DNA of 64,000 nt from Diphasiastrum complanatum (GCA_029204225.1 MU831858.1:1-64000); one strand, 5' to 3'; positions 11,687-23,520 are shown, counted from the first letter of the stretch. Notes: generated by a model not told the origin, from the sequence alone. Numbers and translations are program-made.

Positions 11687-13391
11687 CATCCACTAATTAT
11701 GCTACTTGGACAGTTCGAATGGAGTCTTTGCTTGTACTTCATGATCTTTATGACATAGTACTTGAGGTGGAAGTAGAACCTCAAGGAGGACTTGAGTTGG
11801 CTAAGTACAAAAAGAGATGTAGAGTTGCATTACATTGCATAAAAATGAATGTAAGTAATGGACTTTTGAAAGAAATCTCATCTTGTATTACATCCAAAGA
11901 GGCATGGGATTCATTAAAAGCCATTTATGGATCCAAGAACACTTCAAGGATACTCATGCTTAGGAATCAAATCCTTCAAAGCATGAAAGGAAGTAGTGAA
12001 AGTGCCCAAAATTATGTCTTTAGGATCAAATCTTCGAATAAGGAGTTGTCTTCTATAGATGATAAAATCAAAGATGATGAATTAGTTCAAATCATTTTGA
12101 ATGGATTAGGAGATGATTATTCCAATCTTGTTCAAACCTTTGCTATTAAAGATTCACTTCCTAGTATTGAAAAACTTCAAAGTGTGCTTGTTAGTGAGGA
12201 GAGTAAAATGTTTCATATCAAAAGTAGGATGAATTCCTTATCTTTGAATGATGGTGATGAAAAAGCTAACTTTTCTTTGAAAGGCAAGAAGAAGAAGTTT
12301 CCATCCAAGAAGACTCAAGACATGGAGATGGAGAACAAAGATGGAGCATCAAGTTCCAAAGGCAAGAGCAAGAAGGACAAGAAGAAGCTAAAGTGTTTCT
12401 TTTGTGGAAAAAAAGGGACATTTTGCATCCGAGTGCTACAAGAAGAAGACTGCCCAAGAGAAAGACACTCAAGGCAATCTTGTGCTTGAGGAGGAGGAAG
12501 AAGGCAATCTATCTTTGATGGTATCCTCACCACAAACATCTAATCAAGACACTTGGTGGATTGATAGTGGGGCAAGCTCTCACATGACTCACCAAAAAGA
12601 CTACTTTTCTAATATACTTTCTTACAATAGTTCTAAGAGATTTATTTTCACTGTAAGTGATCAAGAATGTGAGATTGTAGGTGTTGGATCCATTCCTTTA
12701 TGTCTAGGATCATCTAAAAAAGTAGATCTAGACAATGTTCTTTATGTACCTTCAATTACAAAGAACTTGTTGAGTGTAGGACAACTTATGGATAGTGGAT
12801 TAGATGTACATTTCAAGCATGGAGCATGTTCTATCTTGAAAGATGAAAAATGTATTGCTAGTGGTTTCAAGCAAGGGAGGTTATTCAAATGGATGCTAAT
12901 GTGATGGTTGGAAGTGTGAACATGGCAAGGGAGGAGCTCACTCAAGTGGAATTATGGCAGAAAAGGTAGGCCATCCTGACTACAAAGCTATGGAGACCAT
13001 GGTGACAAAGGAGCTAGCAAGAGGACTTATCAAAACCATATCCAAGTGTGGCAAGCTTTGTGAAGCTTGTGGACTCTCCAAATCTCATAAGCTTCCTTTC
13101 AAGAGATCTTTGATAAGATCTAAATCTCCTCTTGACCTTATACACTCGGATGTTCATTCATTTTCACTTGAATCAAATGGTGGAGCTCTTATGTATGTCA
13201 CTTTTATTGATGATAAATCAAGATACTCTTGGGTTTATCTCTTGTCTAAGAAAAGTGAAGTTTTTGAGTCCTTTGTAAAGTTCAAAACTCTTGTGGAAAA
13301 GCAACTTAATACTAGCTTGAAAGTATTGAGAAGTGATAATGGAGGGGAGTACATCTCTAATAGGATGAAAGAGTTTTGTGAAACTTATTGA
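11687..13391 (+). mobile_element. Copia-2 relic, copy 1 (gag to integrase)
   Basis: Copia gag (STNYATWTVRMESLLVLHDLYDIV in pieces, KNTSRILMLRNQILQS), a lysine-rich linker and zinc-knuckle region near 12390, protease WWIDSGASSHMTHQ near 12555, the pre-integrase region (CEACGLSKSHKLPFKRS near 13060) and the first part of the integrase core (HSDVHS, LRSDNGGEY). It ends at about 13391. The gag and protease region is nearly the same as 49045-50056 (about 97% by eye), so both are copies of one family. No LTRs or RT. Broken, with several breaks. The reading frame at its left begins in unrelated DNA at 11626. Confidence 0.88.
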
Positions 13392-14600
13392 CTCTCTGTA
13401 AACGACAAGTCATGATTGTAGAATAGCTCCAAAATAAACTTTTTATTTATCTATCCATCTCCAGATTACCTTCTAGAAAGTTTAGGATGTCTATGCATAT
13501 CCAACTTCTGACAAATCCATGTCATTTCGTAGTTGCTTCCTGCTTATAATAGAGATATTGGTCTTCAATTCAACTACAAAGAAATTGTGAAAATTTGGTC
13601 CAAATGTCCCCATCGACAGCTCAACCAAAAACTGAGTGCCACAACCAAGTGCTATCACAGAGAGCTACAATCACCTCGACTTCTGACAAATTTCTCGATC
13701 AAGCTTCAATAACATCTTTTAATCAAGGGATTCTATTGAAGCAATTACCCAAAGACTCAATTGACAAAACAACCACATAAGTCCTTCATTCAATGAAAGT
13801 CCAACTTGGATACTATCAAAGATACAGAACTAACAGCTGCATGTGCCTATATCACCAAATGTGCAGCAATGAGACAATGTTCATGAAGAGGAAGCCATAT
13901 TGCAGACTAGATGAGCAAGACCAGACGAACATCACCTGCCACTTACTGCAAACAGCTAGAACTGATGGATACTCAACAACCACAATCACCACAAGTGCAA
14001 TCACCTGATGCTAGAAGATCCAGGTCCCATCACCAACCGGGACATTGCAACTACTGACATCATCCCATCATCCCCTCACATCCAACAAATAGTTGATTCT
14101 GTGGTAGCATTTCAGCTACCACCATAAGCAACAGATTTAGGGGAGGGAGAAAGTGAGCTGCCTGCAACCACACAAGCAAAGATACTCTTGTAGTTGATCC
14201 CACTCAAGAAAACAAAGGCAATAAGACAGACGGACAATCCAAGGGACTCAACTAGGAGGAGCACCCCAATCATAAACCCTCGGGTTTTGAGCACCGAGAA
14301 GATGAAGATCCTTAAGGAGGGAGAAGTACAAGAATTGGGTAATCAGTCTTCTCCTTCAACCACTCCTACATCCACACCATCCACATCCTTGTCATCCAGT
14401 TCTCTTAATAGTTACATCATCCAGCTATTTCAATGGTTCTACAGGCGTATTCAAATCCGATATAAAACTAGATCAACAAATTATCAGAAATTCAGAAAGA
14501 CGTGCAAATTTATAGACAAAAATAGTATTGATGCAAGAATCAACCCATAGTAATTTTCATGATATCAGACAAAAAAAAGTATATGTATTATAGCGCATCA
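13392..14600. other. Unassigned stretch after Copia-2
   Basis: No gene recognised. Open frames at 13595-13780 and 14194-14550 are low-complexity (serine/threonine- and proline-rich) and match nothing I know. A perfect 8-bp stem hairpin (GTGGTAGC/GCTACCAC, 6-base loop) lies at 14101-14122. An ACT/CAC-rich bias on the plus strand hints at eroded coding sequence, but no family could be named. Confidence 0.4.
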
Positions 14601-14624
14601 TTTGTAGTACAATGCAAGGCAAAA

Positions 14625-15736
14625 TCATTGTTTCTCTTTGTCTTTAATGATCAGCTTTGCTATGTGGTCATGAAGAATTTTTTTTCTATCATATGGATCT
14701 AGAAAATCAATCGATCTTCTTTTGCTCGAGTCAATGTATCCAGACAAAACAGCTAAGGAGGAAAACCTTTTCGGAACTTCCTTAGCTACATAGCCAAATA
14801 CTTTTATGGCAATGTCTCTCTTTGCAAAAATAATTTTATATGTATTCAGAAGGGTATTTATGCCCATTCGAGAAATAGGATAACACTTTAATTGCCATTA
14901 TTATTGTTGCAGCATCTGAAGAAAATTTGCTATGATGAATGCAAGTCTCTTTATTTACAAAGCACTTCAAATATTTGGACAGGGATGAATCCCTTTGTCG
15001 TGATCCCTGGCCATCCCTCAAATATCCCTGCCTTGTTGCAAAGGCATCCACCTCAACAATAGCATGTAAAATACGAGCAAAGGTCACATGTAAAACAAAA
15101 TAACTATATTTGAATAAAAATCTCATTAAGATAAAACCAGATTTACCTACCAGATCACGCTCATCATCTTCAATAAGTGCAGCAATATGTAGATGATGAC
15201 CAACAACAATGGTTGTCGAAGCACTGGATGGACTAGTTTCTGAAGACTGTGACACATATCTGCTCCGGATTTTCAAAAATTTCTCCTCACCGGGCAAATT
15301 TGCCTGGTATGCCCTGCTTTCAGACATGATTGATTGTAGTGTTTCAGTCCCATCCATCCATTCATCTCTGTCTTTGTAATCAATAGAATACGTAGATCAT
15401 CATCACCGTCGAGATCTATGAAGTCCCCAAATTCTTTGATGAAACTAGACAAAATTGATAATATTTCGTCCTCCCTCAGATCAAGAACATCTCCAACATC
15501 ATTCAGTGAGAGGTATGTGACACTATTCATGTAATACACTGGCAAATCGAGGAGAGTCTGGTTTTGCCATATAGAGTCACGTCAGATAAGAAAAAAATGG
15601 ACAATGCACGAGACTCGGCTAGGTCATACATTGATGCCAATCTTGCCTCCTCGTCAGCACCCAAGACGTCATCAACAATAGCTCTTTGTTTGATGGTGTC
15701 AGCCTTCAAAAGAAAGGTTCCTTCTTGAGCCATCAC
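14625..15736 (-). pseudogene. Unrecognised minus-strand gene or pseudogene
   Basis: Three overlapping open stretches on the minus strand follow each other with hardly a gap. The first begins at ATG 15736 (MMAQEGTFLLKADTIKQRA..., then LGADEEARLASMYDLAES and ALSIFFLSDVTLYGK). The second holds VYYMNSVTYLSLNDVGDV and an acidic tract IDLDGDDD. The third holds EWMDGTETLQSIMSESRA and VGHHLHIAALIEDDER. This third part ends at about 15150 in CTGGTAG|GTAAAT, a good splice donor. Further left, 14625-14880 encodes FGYVAKEVPKRFSSLAVLSG and a charged tail ending KDKEKQ. Composition looks like real protein, not shadow frames. The changes of frame before 15300 suggest a decayed gene, while the donor suggests a spliced host gene. 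I do not recognise the family and propose no function. Confidence 0.45.
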
Positions 15737-15950
15737 CTCCTTGTATCACAAGCAATCATGCAAACCAGACAAAGCACGAGTACTAAGACTCACCATGAAT
15801 ACATACAAGCAAGACACTCAGGCAGGTTTACTAACAGGTAACAAAGACAAGGTCCCCCTTTGAGATGGTCCTACCAAGGGACCTTTGTCTGGCCGCGCCT
15901 ATACAGATCGATCACAGAATCAGCCCACAGAGAACACCCCTCCAACTATC

Positions 15951-16251
15951 CGTGCTTTCACCATTAAGCAGCACATTGCCTCAGTCACGCCCCACCACTT
16001 TTTGGTCGATAACCCTTATGGCTAAACGATCGACAACTATCCTTGAATATACCACCCTCGTGGACGCACTTGTGCTTTCACCATTAGGAAGCACATTGCC
16101 TCAATAACTCCCCCACCAAATCTAGTCGATAGCCCTTATAGGTAGACGATCGGCAGCATACCACCCCAATCGTGGACGCACCCGTGCTTTCACCGTTAGG
16201 CAGCACATTGCCTCAGTAACGCCCCCACCAAATTTGGTCGATAGCCCTTAT
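15951..16251. repeat. Tandem array, ~112-120 bp unit, ~2.6 copies
   Basis: Units start at 15951, 16071 and 16183, each with CGTGCTTTCACC, then AGCACATTGCCTCA, GGTCGATA(A/G)CCCTTAT and ACGATCG(A/G)CA. The third copy stops at about 16251. It lies ~215 bp upstream of the ATG of the minus-strand gene at 15736, so it could be part of its promoter, or be a fragment of a satellite. Confidence 0.8.
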
Positions 16252-17335
16252 ACCAAATTGAATGCTTTTCTGTGCTCCATGACGCTTCAGAACAAATGTC
16301 TCTCCTTCACCATGAAAACAAGACTCTCTACACCTTCAATACCTTCATCGAACTTGTTCTAGGTGCAGTAAGTCAGCATTCTTTCAACTGGGCTCCAGCA
16401 AACTTCACCACAGAATTAAACTACCTGCAGAAAATTGTAATCCATTCTATTGGAACGACTACCCAATGCAGATATATGAACGCAAATAAACTAGCTAGAC
16501 AATTTTGTCCCGATTCAAATTGAATAGAAATTTTCAAGACAAGTGAACTCTATAAGATATTGACAACTGAATTATAGTTTTGCGTAGGAGCTTGTTTGTA
16601 TAGTCATCAAAAGTTGAGTTTATTAAGTGAAATGACCTTTCAATATAAGTCTTGAGAAACAACTGATACCCAATATTATTTCCAAACAGCTTGAGTTACA
16701 TGCGTCGCTCATGTCATGTCATGTATGGTAGTTAGCATGGAGCTAAGATTATTTTGTGTACGAACGAGTTTGTGTAAAATGAAGGTCTTTTTGCTACCAA
16801 TTTTGAAATGTTGCTTTCCATTGTTGTTTCTCAAATATTTGTACATAGTTTCATTTGGTTTGAAGTTGTATTCCAAAACAACCAAGTAAACAAAATACAA
16901 AACAACCAAGTAAATAAGTTTTGCTCTAAACTAGGATATTGCATGTGTTATGATATTTTATAACAATTTTAAAAACTCTTTTCTAAGCAATTCAGAAATT
17001 TGATGAGAATTGCTATCACCAAAGAGTGAGGTAATGCAAGAAATTCTTCAAAAATAAATGATTGTTTACAAAAATGCTTTCAATGCCTGAAAATATGCCT
17101 CAAAAGGTACTCTCGTATCACATATGTTGACTTACAGATATTTAATTTGACATTAATACAAAGTTTTTATTCTATTTTTAAATATCCTTTTTAACATATA
17201 AAAAAAAATCATTTATAAATAAAAAAACAAAATACCAAATACTGATATATAACTTCGCAAGTTTTATCAGTAAATGAATCGGTCTATAATTGTGTATTCA
17301 TAAAAACAATGAAGAAATTGTAATACGTTTTCTCC
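16252..17335. other. AT-rich intergenic DNA
   Basis: No gene, RNA or element recognised. Short direct duplications are visible (ACAAAACAACCAAGTAAA-type near 16875-16915; CATGTCATGTCATGT near 16710). Confidence 0.6.
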
Positions 17336-17766
17336 AGTGTTGGGCGAGTATCAATATTTCTAATACTAGCCGACTATGAATATCACCATGTTTGCAAATT
17401 GGTGGTTGGTATCAACCGGCATGGGTATTGGAAGGGTGATACCAGCCGAGTATAAACCCGGGTATGAGTATATAATTTTTTTCTAAAATTAAATTTTTTA
17501 TCAAAGGCAGTAAAAGCATGACCTTTTAACTTTGTTGATGCCCACCAATGTCTTTAGGCCAGCATGAGTAATATTTATCACAGATGTAAATTTTGGAAAC
17601 CAACTAAAAATGCATACTATATTCATACCATGTTAAAATTCAATTTTTTTGTCACTAATCCGGGTATCGATATGTGCATTAATGGGCTAAAACCAGCTCG
17701 AGTCGGGTATCGACCCTAGTATCACAAAATCATATATTGGTCGGGTATGTTCTGTGATACCATTGT
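17336..17766. repeat. Region rich in GGTATCxx/GATACC motifs
   Basis: Between CCAGTGTTGGGCGAGTATC at the left and GTGATACCATTG at the right, motifs such as GGTATCAACC, GGGTGATACCAGCC, GGGTATCGATA and CGGGTATCGACCC recur on both strands. The ends, CAGTG.. and ..CATTG, weakly resemble hAT-type inverted termini, but no 8-bp target duplication could be seen. Possibly an eroded non-autonomous DNA element. Confidence 0.25.
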
Positions 17767-18869
17767 TGATGTTGGATTATTCTCCTTCCTACTAATCGAC
17801 TAATCGGTTTTTAATGTTCATCCAACTGTTTATCCAGTTCTGCGGATTCTCCCGTATTTTACACAGTCTGCAGAATTACACTTATTACTATTTTTCTATG
17901 ATGCCTAAGCTTTATCATCTTCATGTGGATTTTCTTGTGGAGTAGGGTCCACTTAGGACAAGGAATTTAAAACAAAATTATCAACTTCTGAGATGATCCA
18001 TTATAGGAAAGAAAAACTAAAGCATTTGGATTTATGGTCATTGGAAACATTGTATCCTATTGATCCACATTCATTAAAACATCCCAATCTTCATTAGATT
18101 ACTCAGTTAATATTTATATGTGCCATGGAAAACATGACCTTTTAGGTTATTGTGAGAACTTGAAAACTAATGCATATTCAATGCAAAGAATATATGTTTC
18201 AGAAGAAAATGATTGGCAACAAAGGACATTAGTGATCTTTCATCAAGAGGAGACCACTGAAAAAGAAGGATTCATGCATTCAACTAAGTAACGTTACTAT
18301 TTTTCTTTAATGTTGTCTGAAATTCTTTGATTTAGTACAATCACTAGTTATAGCAGATATTTGTCTCCATTAACTCGAAGGAGTTTTAGCATTGTCCTAC
18401 AATGAATAAAGTGTAAGGGCATACGAGCTCTTGTGGTGGAGACATTTGTTGACCAACTTTTGCATGGGGCACTCAACGAGAATGTTTTTCTACTCCTAGA
18501 TCTCTTTATTTTCTTGGGGTGCTGTCCATATTCATCTTTGCCATGGCCTAAAAATTATTAGTTTCCATTACTATTTACTTCTCTTGGATGTCCCAACAAA
18601 AACCTATAGATTTTAATCTTTGATGTTCTTTTTTAGAACCTCTTGCCCATGCATAAAATATGGCATGCATCTACCTGATAAATGAATGTCATATGCTACT
18701 TATCCTGGGCCCACCCATGTCCAATATTCATTGATATTGATAACTCATGGATTTTTTGACAGACCTTTGTTGGCACATAAGTTTTCATCTCAGAAATTTT
18801 TCTCGCGTCTTTGTTATTTCCAAAAGACTTCAATGCTAAATTTTTGGTCATTATGTGCCTACAAAATGA
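17767..18869. other. AT-rich intergenic DNA
   Basis: No gene recognised. The right part (after ~18700) may be the degraded continuation of the Gypsy relic that becomes readable near 18870, but no motif supports this. Confidence 0.5.
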
Positions 18870-19610
18870 GTAAAGATTTGCACTTTGGATAGATTTGGCA
18901 AAGAGTTGAAGGATTCGTCAGGCAAGACTGAGTTTTAAGGTTATCAATTTGAGGAAAAGAATAAAAAAAGTGTTGATGACTTCTCTATTTGTAATGAACT
19001 TTTGTTCAGGAAGGAGAAAATTTGCATGCCCGATGTGAATGCAATTAAAAAAAACAATTCTTTATGAGAATCGTGGATCATCTTATGTGGGGCATTCATG
19101 CATACATCATACATTAGAATTTTTATCCTACGTAAAATCTTATGTGGTCAAGTGTGACCAATGCCAACTACACAAAGTTGAATATCTTAAGGCTAGGGAA
19201 CTTCTATATCCATTAAATATCTCTGATAAAAAACGGGATAGTATTTCAATGGATTTTATGGTTGGGTTACCAAAGGAAGAATAATCGAAATGACACATTT
19301 TGGGTTAACTGTCAACCATCTTACCAAATTGGCTGCCTTTATTCTAGTAAAGCCCACTACAAAGGCTTTTAATCTAGCTCAAATATATGTTGAACATGTG
19401 CTTCGATGTTACGGATTACCAAATGACGTTATGAACAATTGTGATCTAAACTCCACCAATCACTTTTGGTCAACCTTATTTTCTAAACTATGAACATCAT
19501 TGAGCTTTAGGTCTTCTGATCATCTCGGGATGGATGGTCCAACAAAAAGAACTAATTAGACCATAGAACATATGCTACGTGCATATGTATCCCATGACAA
19601 TCTCATTGGG
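18870..19610 (+). mobile_element. Gypsy relic, integrase part
   Basis: The plus strand shows a Ty3/Gypsy integrase: LYENRGSSYVGHSCIHHTLE with CDQCQLHK (zinc region, 19060-19180), then DSISMDFMVGLPKE (19228-19281), a pattern typical of plant Gypsy integrases, and the core TVNHLTKLAAFILVKPTTKA (19310-19370) with CYGLPNDVMNNCD. It ends near 19600. No LTR or other pol domain. An old fossil with several breaks. Confidence 0.8.
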
Positions 19611-20753
19611 AGAAGTATTTGCCCTTGTGCCATTTGTCGAATTGGATTGTGTAGGATTCAGTAATAGATTGCATGAAGACAAAAACAGAAGGCAAAAGAA
19701 AACAAAATGAATGTTTACAATGTATTAAAAGCTTTGTTAAGGTATGACAACATAATGATGATATGAACATGCACGTAGTAGCACACATAACTTTACATGT
19801 AGTGATATGAGAGTACATTAACTTCTCAAGTTATGAACATTGATTATATAAATGAAGTAGATAAGCTCAGATATTCGATATTTTCCCTTGTCTTCTTCCC
19901 AAATTTTCACTCCTAGATTCAGACTCTCGAATTCATCTCAAATATCAAAATTATGATTGAATATTCTTGATCAAAAGTTCAAGTATTCATGATCTTACAC
20001 AAATAAGCTTTGTATACTCCACAGAGTACCAGTGCTTATGTTCTTGCATTTAGTAAGCTCAGAAAGGCAAAGTGATGTCGCATCCTTTGAGCTCATAACT
20101 TTTGTGTTAACATGTGCTTTCCATTTCCTGCCATACGTGTCATACGCTATTAGGTCTCACAAGGGGAAGAGTCTAAATATAGCCTCAAAAAACATGGAGA
20201 GATTAGCTTGAACCATACATTGAGGGCATTGTCTCCAGAAAAACCAACTGGCTCTGCAATAGCTAAAAGGAATGATGATACAACTATAGCATATTAGTGT
20301 ACCATACAAGAGATAAGGGAGGTCAAGAACTTGTGATGTGTGAGGGTAAATTCTGCAAGATTCTTAGAAGGAAATATAATGTGGAGCCACTATTGAAACC
20401 CAACGGCAAAAGCATGATACAACCTTTTTATGGTTCAACTATATTCAAAGACAAGCGACCTCAAGCTAGTTTTGTTACCAAGGTTCGACAAAATGGTAAA
20501 AAGTCATAACAAACTTTGGCATGCGCTATACATCAATTTCCATATCTAACTTTGTAAAAATAATAATGCCTCCAAATAAGAGACACGTGATTATTCCAAA
20601 ATACACACTTACAATCGAATACTCACAACTTTCTAGTGTCAAGACAAAACCAATGGCAGGGTTACATAAAGGAACTGCAAGTGTGAAAGCTTGCCATTTA
20701 ATGTTTTTACTACAAATCCAACTCATAAATAGCTTAGAACACAAAGGATCATT
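19611..20753. other. Intergenic DNA, nothing firm
   Basis: No gene named. An open frame at 20297-20509 (70 aa, KFCKILRRKYNVEPLL, PFYGSTIFKDKRPQ) matches nothing I know and is short enough to be chance. Confidence 0.45.
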
Positions 20754-22341
20754 TCATGAACAAGTACAGGGTATCAACACAGTGTGCTGCTTAGTTTGAT
20801 ATTGCATGTACTGTGTCATATTTGTAGGACTATGAGATACTAGTTTAACGAACGAGCTCCATCTGCTTGAAGCTTTTGGATTCTCTGCATTAAACCCAAA
20901 GGGGCCTTTGCTGGTAAACAGATCGGAATCATTGAAGGATCCAAGGGCTCGAGCACGGTTTCCTCCAAAGCTGCTCATAGAATCAAACCGGACATGGCTA
21001 CTTTGTCGAGCATCATCAGCAACAGACATTAAGCCAGAACTCTTGGTAGGCGATGCAATCGAGAACAGTGGAGCCTCAGGGACCGAGGTCGCTGTGTTGA
21101 ATAGATTGCCTGCTGGGATTTCCTCTTTCTTGGAGGAAAAGTCAGCAAAAAGGTCAATTTCTCCTTTTGATAATCCAATATCAGTTGAAGAACTTCATAT
21201 CTGCCAGGCATAGCGATATTTTTCTTTGTGTAATTCATGGAAGCTCCCATTGAAGCATATAATAAACCAATTTCAGATGATATATACCTGAGTACTTGGA
21301 GGATCGACTGTTGGTCGCAAAGACGTTTGTACATCAGACGCATGGTAATGCAAGGATTCACTGCTGGGAATTGCCCAACTGTGCATTGCATCATTGGGTG
21401 TGTCTTCAGAGAGGCTGTGACCAAAATAAAATAGCATGTCAGATTGATATAGAAAATTGTTGCAACAATAGAAGCAGCAACTATTCAGCTACTAAAATCT
21501 ATTGCCGTGACTCGTTTAAACTTTGGTAGTTGAGGTTTATGAAGATTGTGAATTATGTTTCTGAATATCTTCATGCGCTTTCAGATCAATAACATCATGT
21601 AACGCCAAAGTGGGATCTGGAAGACTACAAAAGCTAGAATACAATCTAACTAGATCTTTAACTGTTCAGAGTAGTGCATGCGCATGCTTTTGAAGCACAC
21701 ATTACGAATTAAGACATTAAAGCATCAACAGATTACATGCGTGTATGACGACATCTGGAGAACTTAGGTTTACCCTTCGGTTAGTTCTAGTCTCAAGCTT
21801 TGTTTGTGAATTAGACATTTAGTGCTACAACTTCTTTGGATTCACTTTATTTCGGCTTATATACCATTTTTAGTACAACAACATAACTAAAACTTCTCCC
21901 TTTACTTCTTGTAGTGATTCTCTTAGACAATGAAAGCTGTAGAAGATCTAGTAGCAGAATAGAGCATTGACTTACCTCAGAGAGGGTTAGAATAACAAAA
22001 TCTGCTAGAAGGAGAGAGGCTGGTTAACCTGTGGTTGTCACTTAGGCCAATTGTCATACTATCAGAGATGTTTGTTTTTGCAGTCTGACTTGAATCAGAT
22101 CGTGGACTTTCAGCATCACCTCTTACTGGTGAAGCATCACTCTCTACGGTTGGAAACTCAGCTCTTGGTTTTGATGCTGGAGACTTATCAGTTTCAGCAC
22201 TATGTTGCAGGTTAGACTCATGAGAGGAGGCAGATTGATCAACATTTAGACCATTTTCACTTGGATTTACAGCTTTGGCTTTCGAGTTGTGAACCGAGCT
22301 ATCATCTGCTTCATCGGTCATACCTGCGATAGGTATGAATC
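20754..22341 (-). CDS. EH-domain/Pan1-like endocytic protein, C-terminal exons
   Basis: Three minus-strand exons are supported: 22341-22029, 21414-21288 and about 21128-20754 (stop). Acceptor TGCAG, donor CACAG|GTTAAC, acceptor GGTCACAG and donor ACTCAG|GTATAT fit plant introns, and exons 1 and 2 join in frame (AG+C). The product is Ser/Asp/Pro-rich (SDASPVRGDAESPRSDSSQT) and ends with RFDSMSSFGGNR, ALGSFNDSDLF and GPFGFNAENP...RWSSF. From memory this matches the tail of plant EH1/EH2 (Pan1) proteins, with RFDS repeats, an FDDxDPFG...GPF motif and a WxAF end; these are subunits of the TPLATE complex in clathrin endocytosis. Here the frame runs about 29 codons past the usual end. EH domains and coiled coil would lie upstream, to the right, and were not found, so this may be a gene end behind a long intron or a detached fragment. 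The last acceptor (CTCCAAG|AAA) is the least certain. Confidence 0.5.
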
Positions 22342-22908
22342 CTGCATTTGAGAGAAGCATCAGAAATAGATGTACGAAATAGAGAAGTTTGACTGTTTTA
22401 TCAAATCAAGAACCTGGTAGTGAACAGGGAGTTACAAGCCAAGAAGTTACAACATATATTTACATGTGAGATTGGAATATATTCCAATTTACAAATTTAA
22501 TATGAGAAATCAGTGATGTCATAAGGGTAAGCTTAGAAAAAACCTGGATGCAACAAAAGAACTAAAGGATCCATATTAAAACAATGATATAGAATTCCAA
22601 AAACAAAAAATCTTAGCCAGCCAGCACTACTTATGTGTCACCAATACCCAAGCAAAAGTTGCTATCAAAGAATCTGACTTCTTTTGGGTAGACCCAGTGC
22701 TGGCTGAGAAGCAAACGACAATCGACAAGGAAAAGTTTAAAATTATAAAAATTAAAACAAAATCAGGGACCATAGTGCAGAAACAAGAGTTACCATGACA
22801 GAAGAAATAACTAGTACTAGAAAGAAAGTGGTCTACCTAGCTCCCGACATGTTTGAGTTCTATAATTAATCATCATAAACACACCCATTGAATTACAAGA
22901 GACACGCA
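22342..22908. other. Possible intron of the EH/Pan1-like gene
   Basis: The exon starting at 22341 needs one base from a further exon upstream (to the right). No such exon was recognised here, so this would be intron sequence if the gene is complete. AT-rich, no other feature. Confidence 0.35.
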
Positions 22909-23045
22909 ATGGAAGGGGCCGAGCAGAGGCCATTCTGCCCGGTTCGGATTTCCAAAAAATTTTAGGCTCGACCCCTCCAGGCCTCGCCTAAAACAATTTT
23001 GGAAATCCTTACCGAGCAAAATGGCCTATGCCCGGCTCCTTCCAT
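22909..23045. mobile_element. Foldback MITE, copy 1 (~137 bp)
   Basis: ATGGAAGG...CCTTCCAT ends with long inverted arms: AGGCCATTCTGCCCGGT and GGATTTCCAAAA on the left face GGATTTCCAAAA-like and ACCGAGCAAAATGGCCT on the right, around a GC-rich centre (GGCTCGACCCCTCC...). Close copies lie at 32090-32160 and 32213-32348, which shows mobility. No coding. Target duplication not clear. A non-autonomous foldback element of unknown superfamily. Confidence 0.8.
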
Positions 23046-23455
23046 AATACGTAGTGTATTCTAGCCACAAGCTTGTATCAAGAATATCAACCAATAAACC
23101 TAAATAGCCTAGTTTATCAAAAGGTCCTAAAATTGCAGTTATCACCATGAGTGAAATTGAGTACACGTGTATCTTTTGGATAGATTCCTCCACCAACAAA
23201 TGTTTGGGTTTTTGTATTACCAAAATCAGGAAGATTAGGAACAGAGAGTCCATTACATCTTTTTACATGGGTCAGTTTATGCAATAAGATGGGATAAGTA
23301 CCATAAGAATCTAATTTTTGCATAAGTTTGATTTCATAGGAGAAAAGATAAAAGGTTTGCCAAATGAATAGCACAATAAGTACCCATGGGTTAGAGAATC
23401 CTCAAGAGAAATATGCAAATCATCTAAGAGGAAGTGCAAACACGAACAAATTGCC
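23046..23455. other. Intergenic DNA
   Basis: Nothing recognised. Short open frames on the minus strand here are without known motifs. Confidence 0.5.
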
Positions 23456-23520
23456 CGTTCCGGAACGGAACGCTTGTTTCATTCCGGAATGTGTTCCAAA
23501 ACGCATTCCGTTCCGGAACG
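23456..23520. repeat. Nested palindrome of TTCCGGAA units
   Basis: CGTTCCGGAACGGAACGC (23456-23473) and GCATTCCGTTCCGGAACG (23503-23520) form an inverted repeat with one mismatch. CATTCCGGAATG, itself a palindrome, lies between them. Six TTCC/GGAA half-sites fall in 65 bp. Confidence 0.8.

Noticed and set aside
17336-17766. hAT-type DNA transposon
   Set aside because: Ends resemble CAGTG...CATTG, but no 8-bp target duplication or convincing inverted ends could be found, so it is listed only as a motif-rich region.
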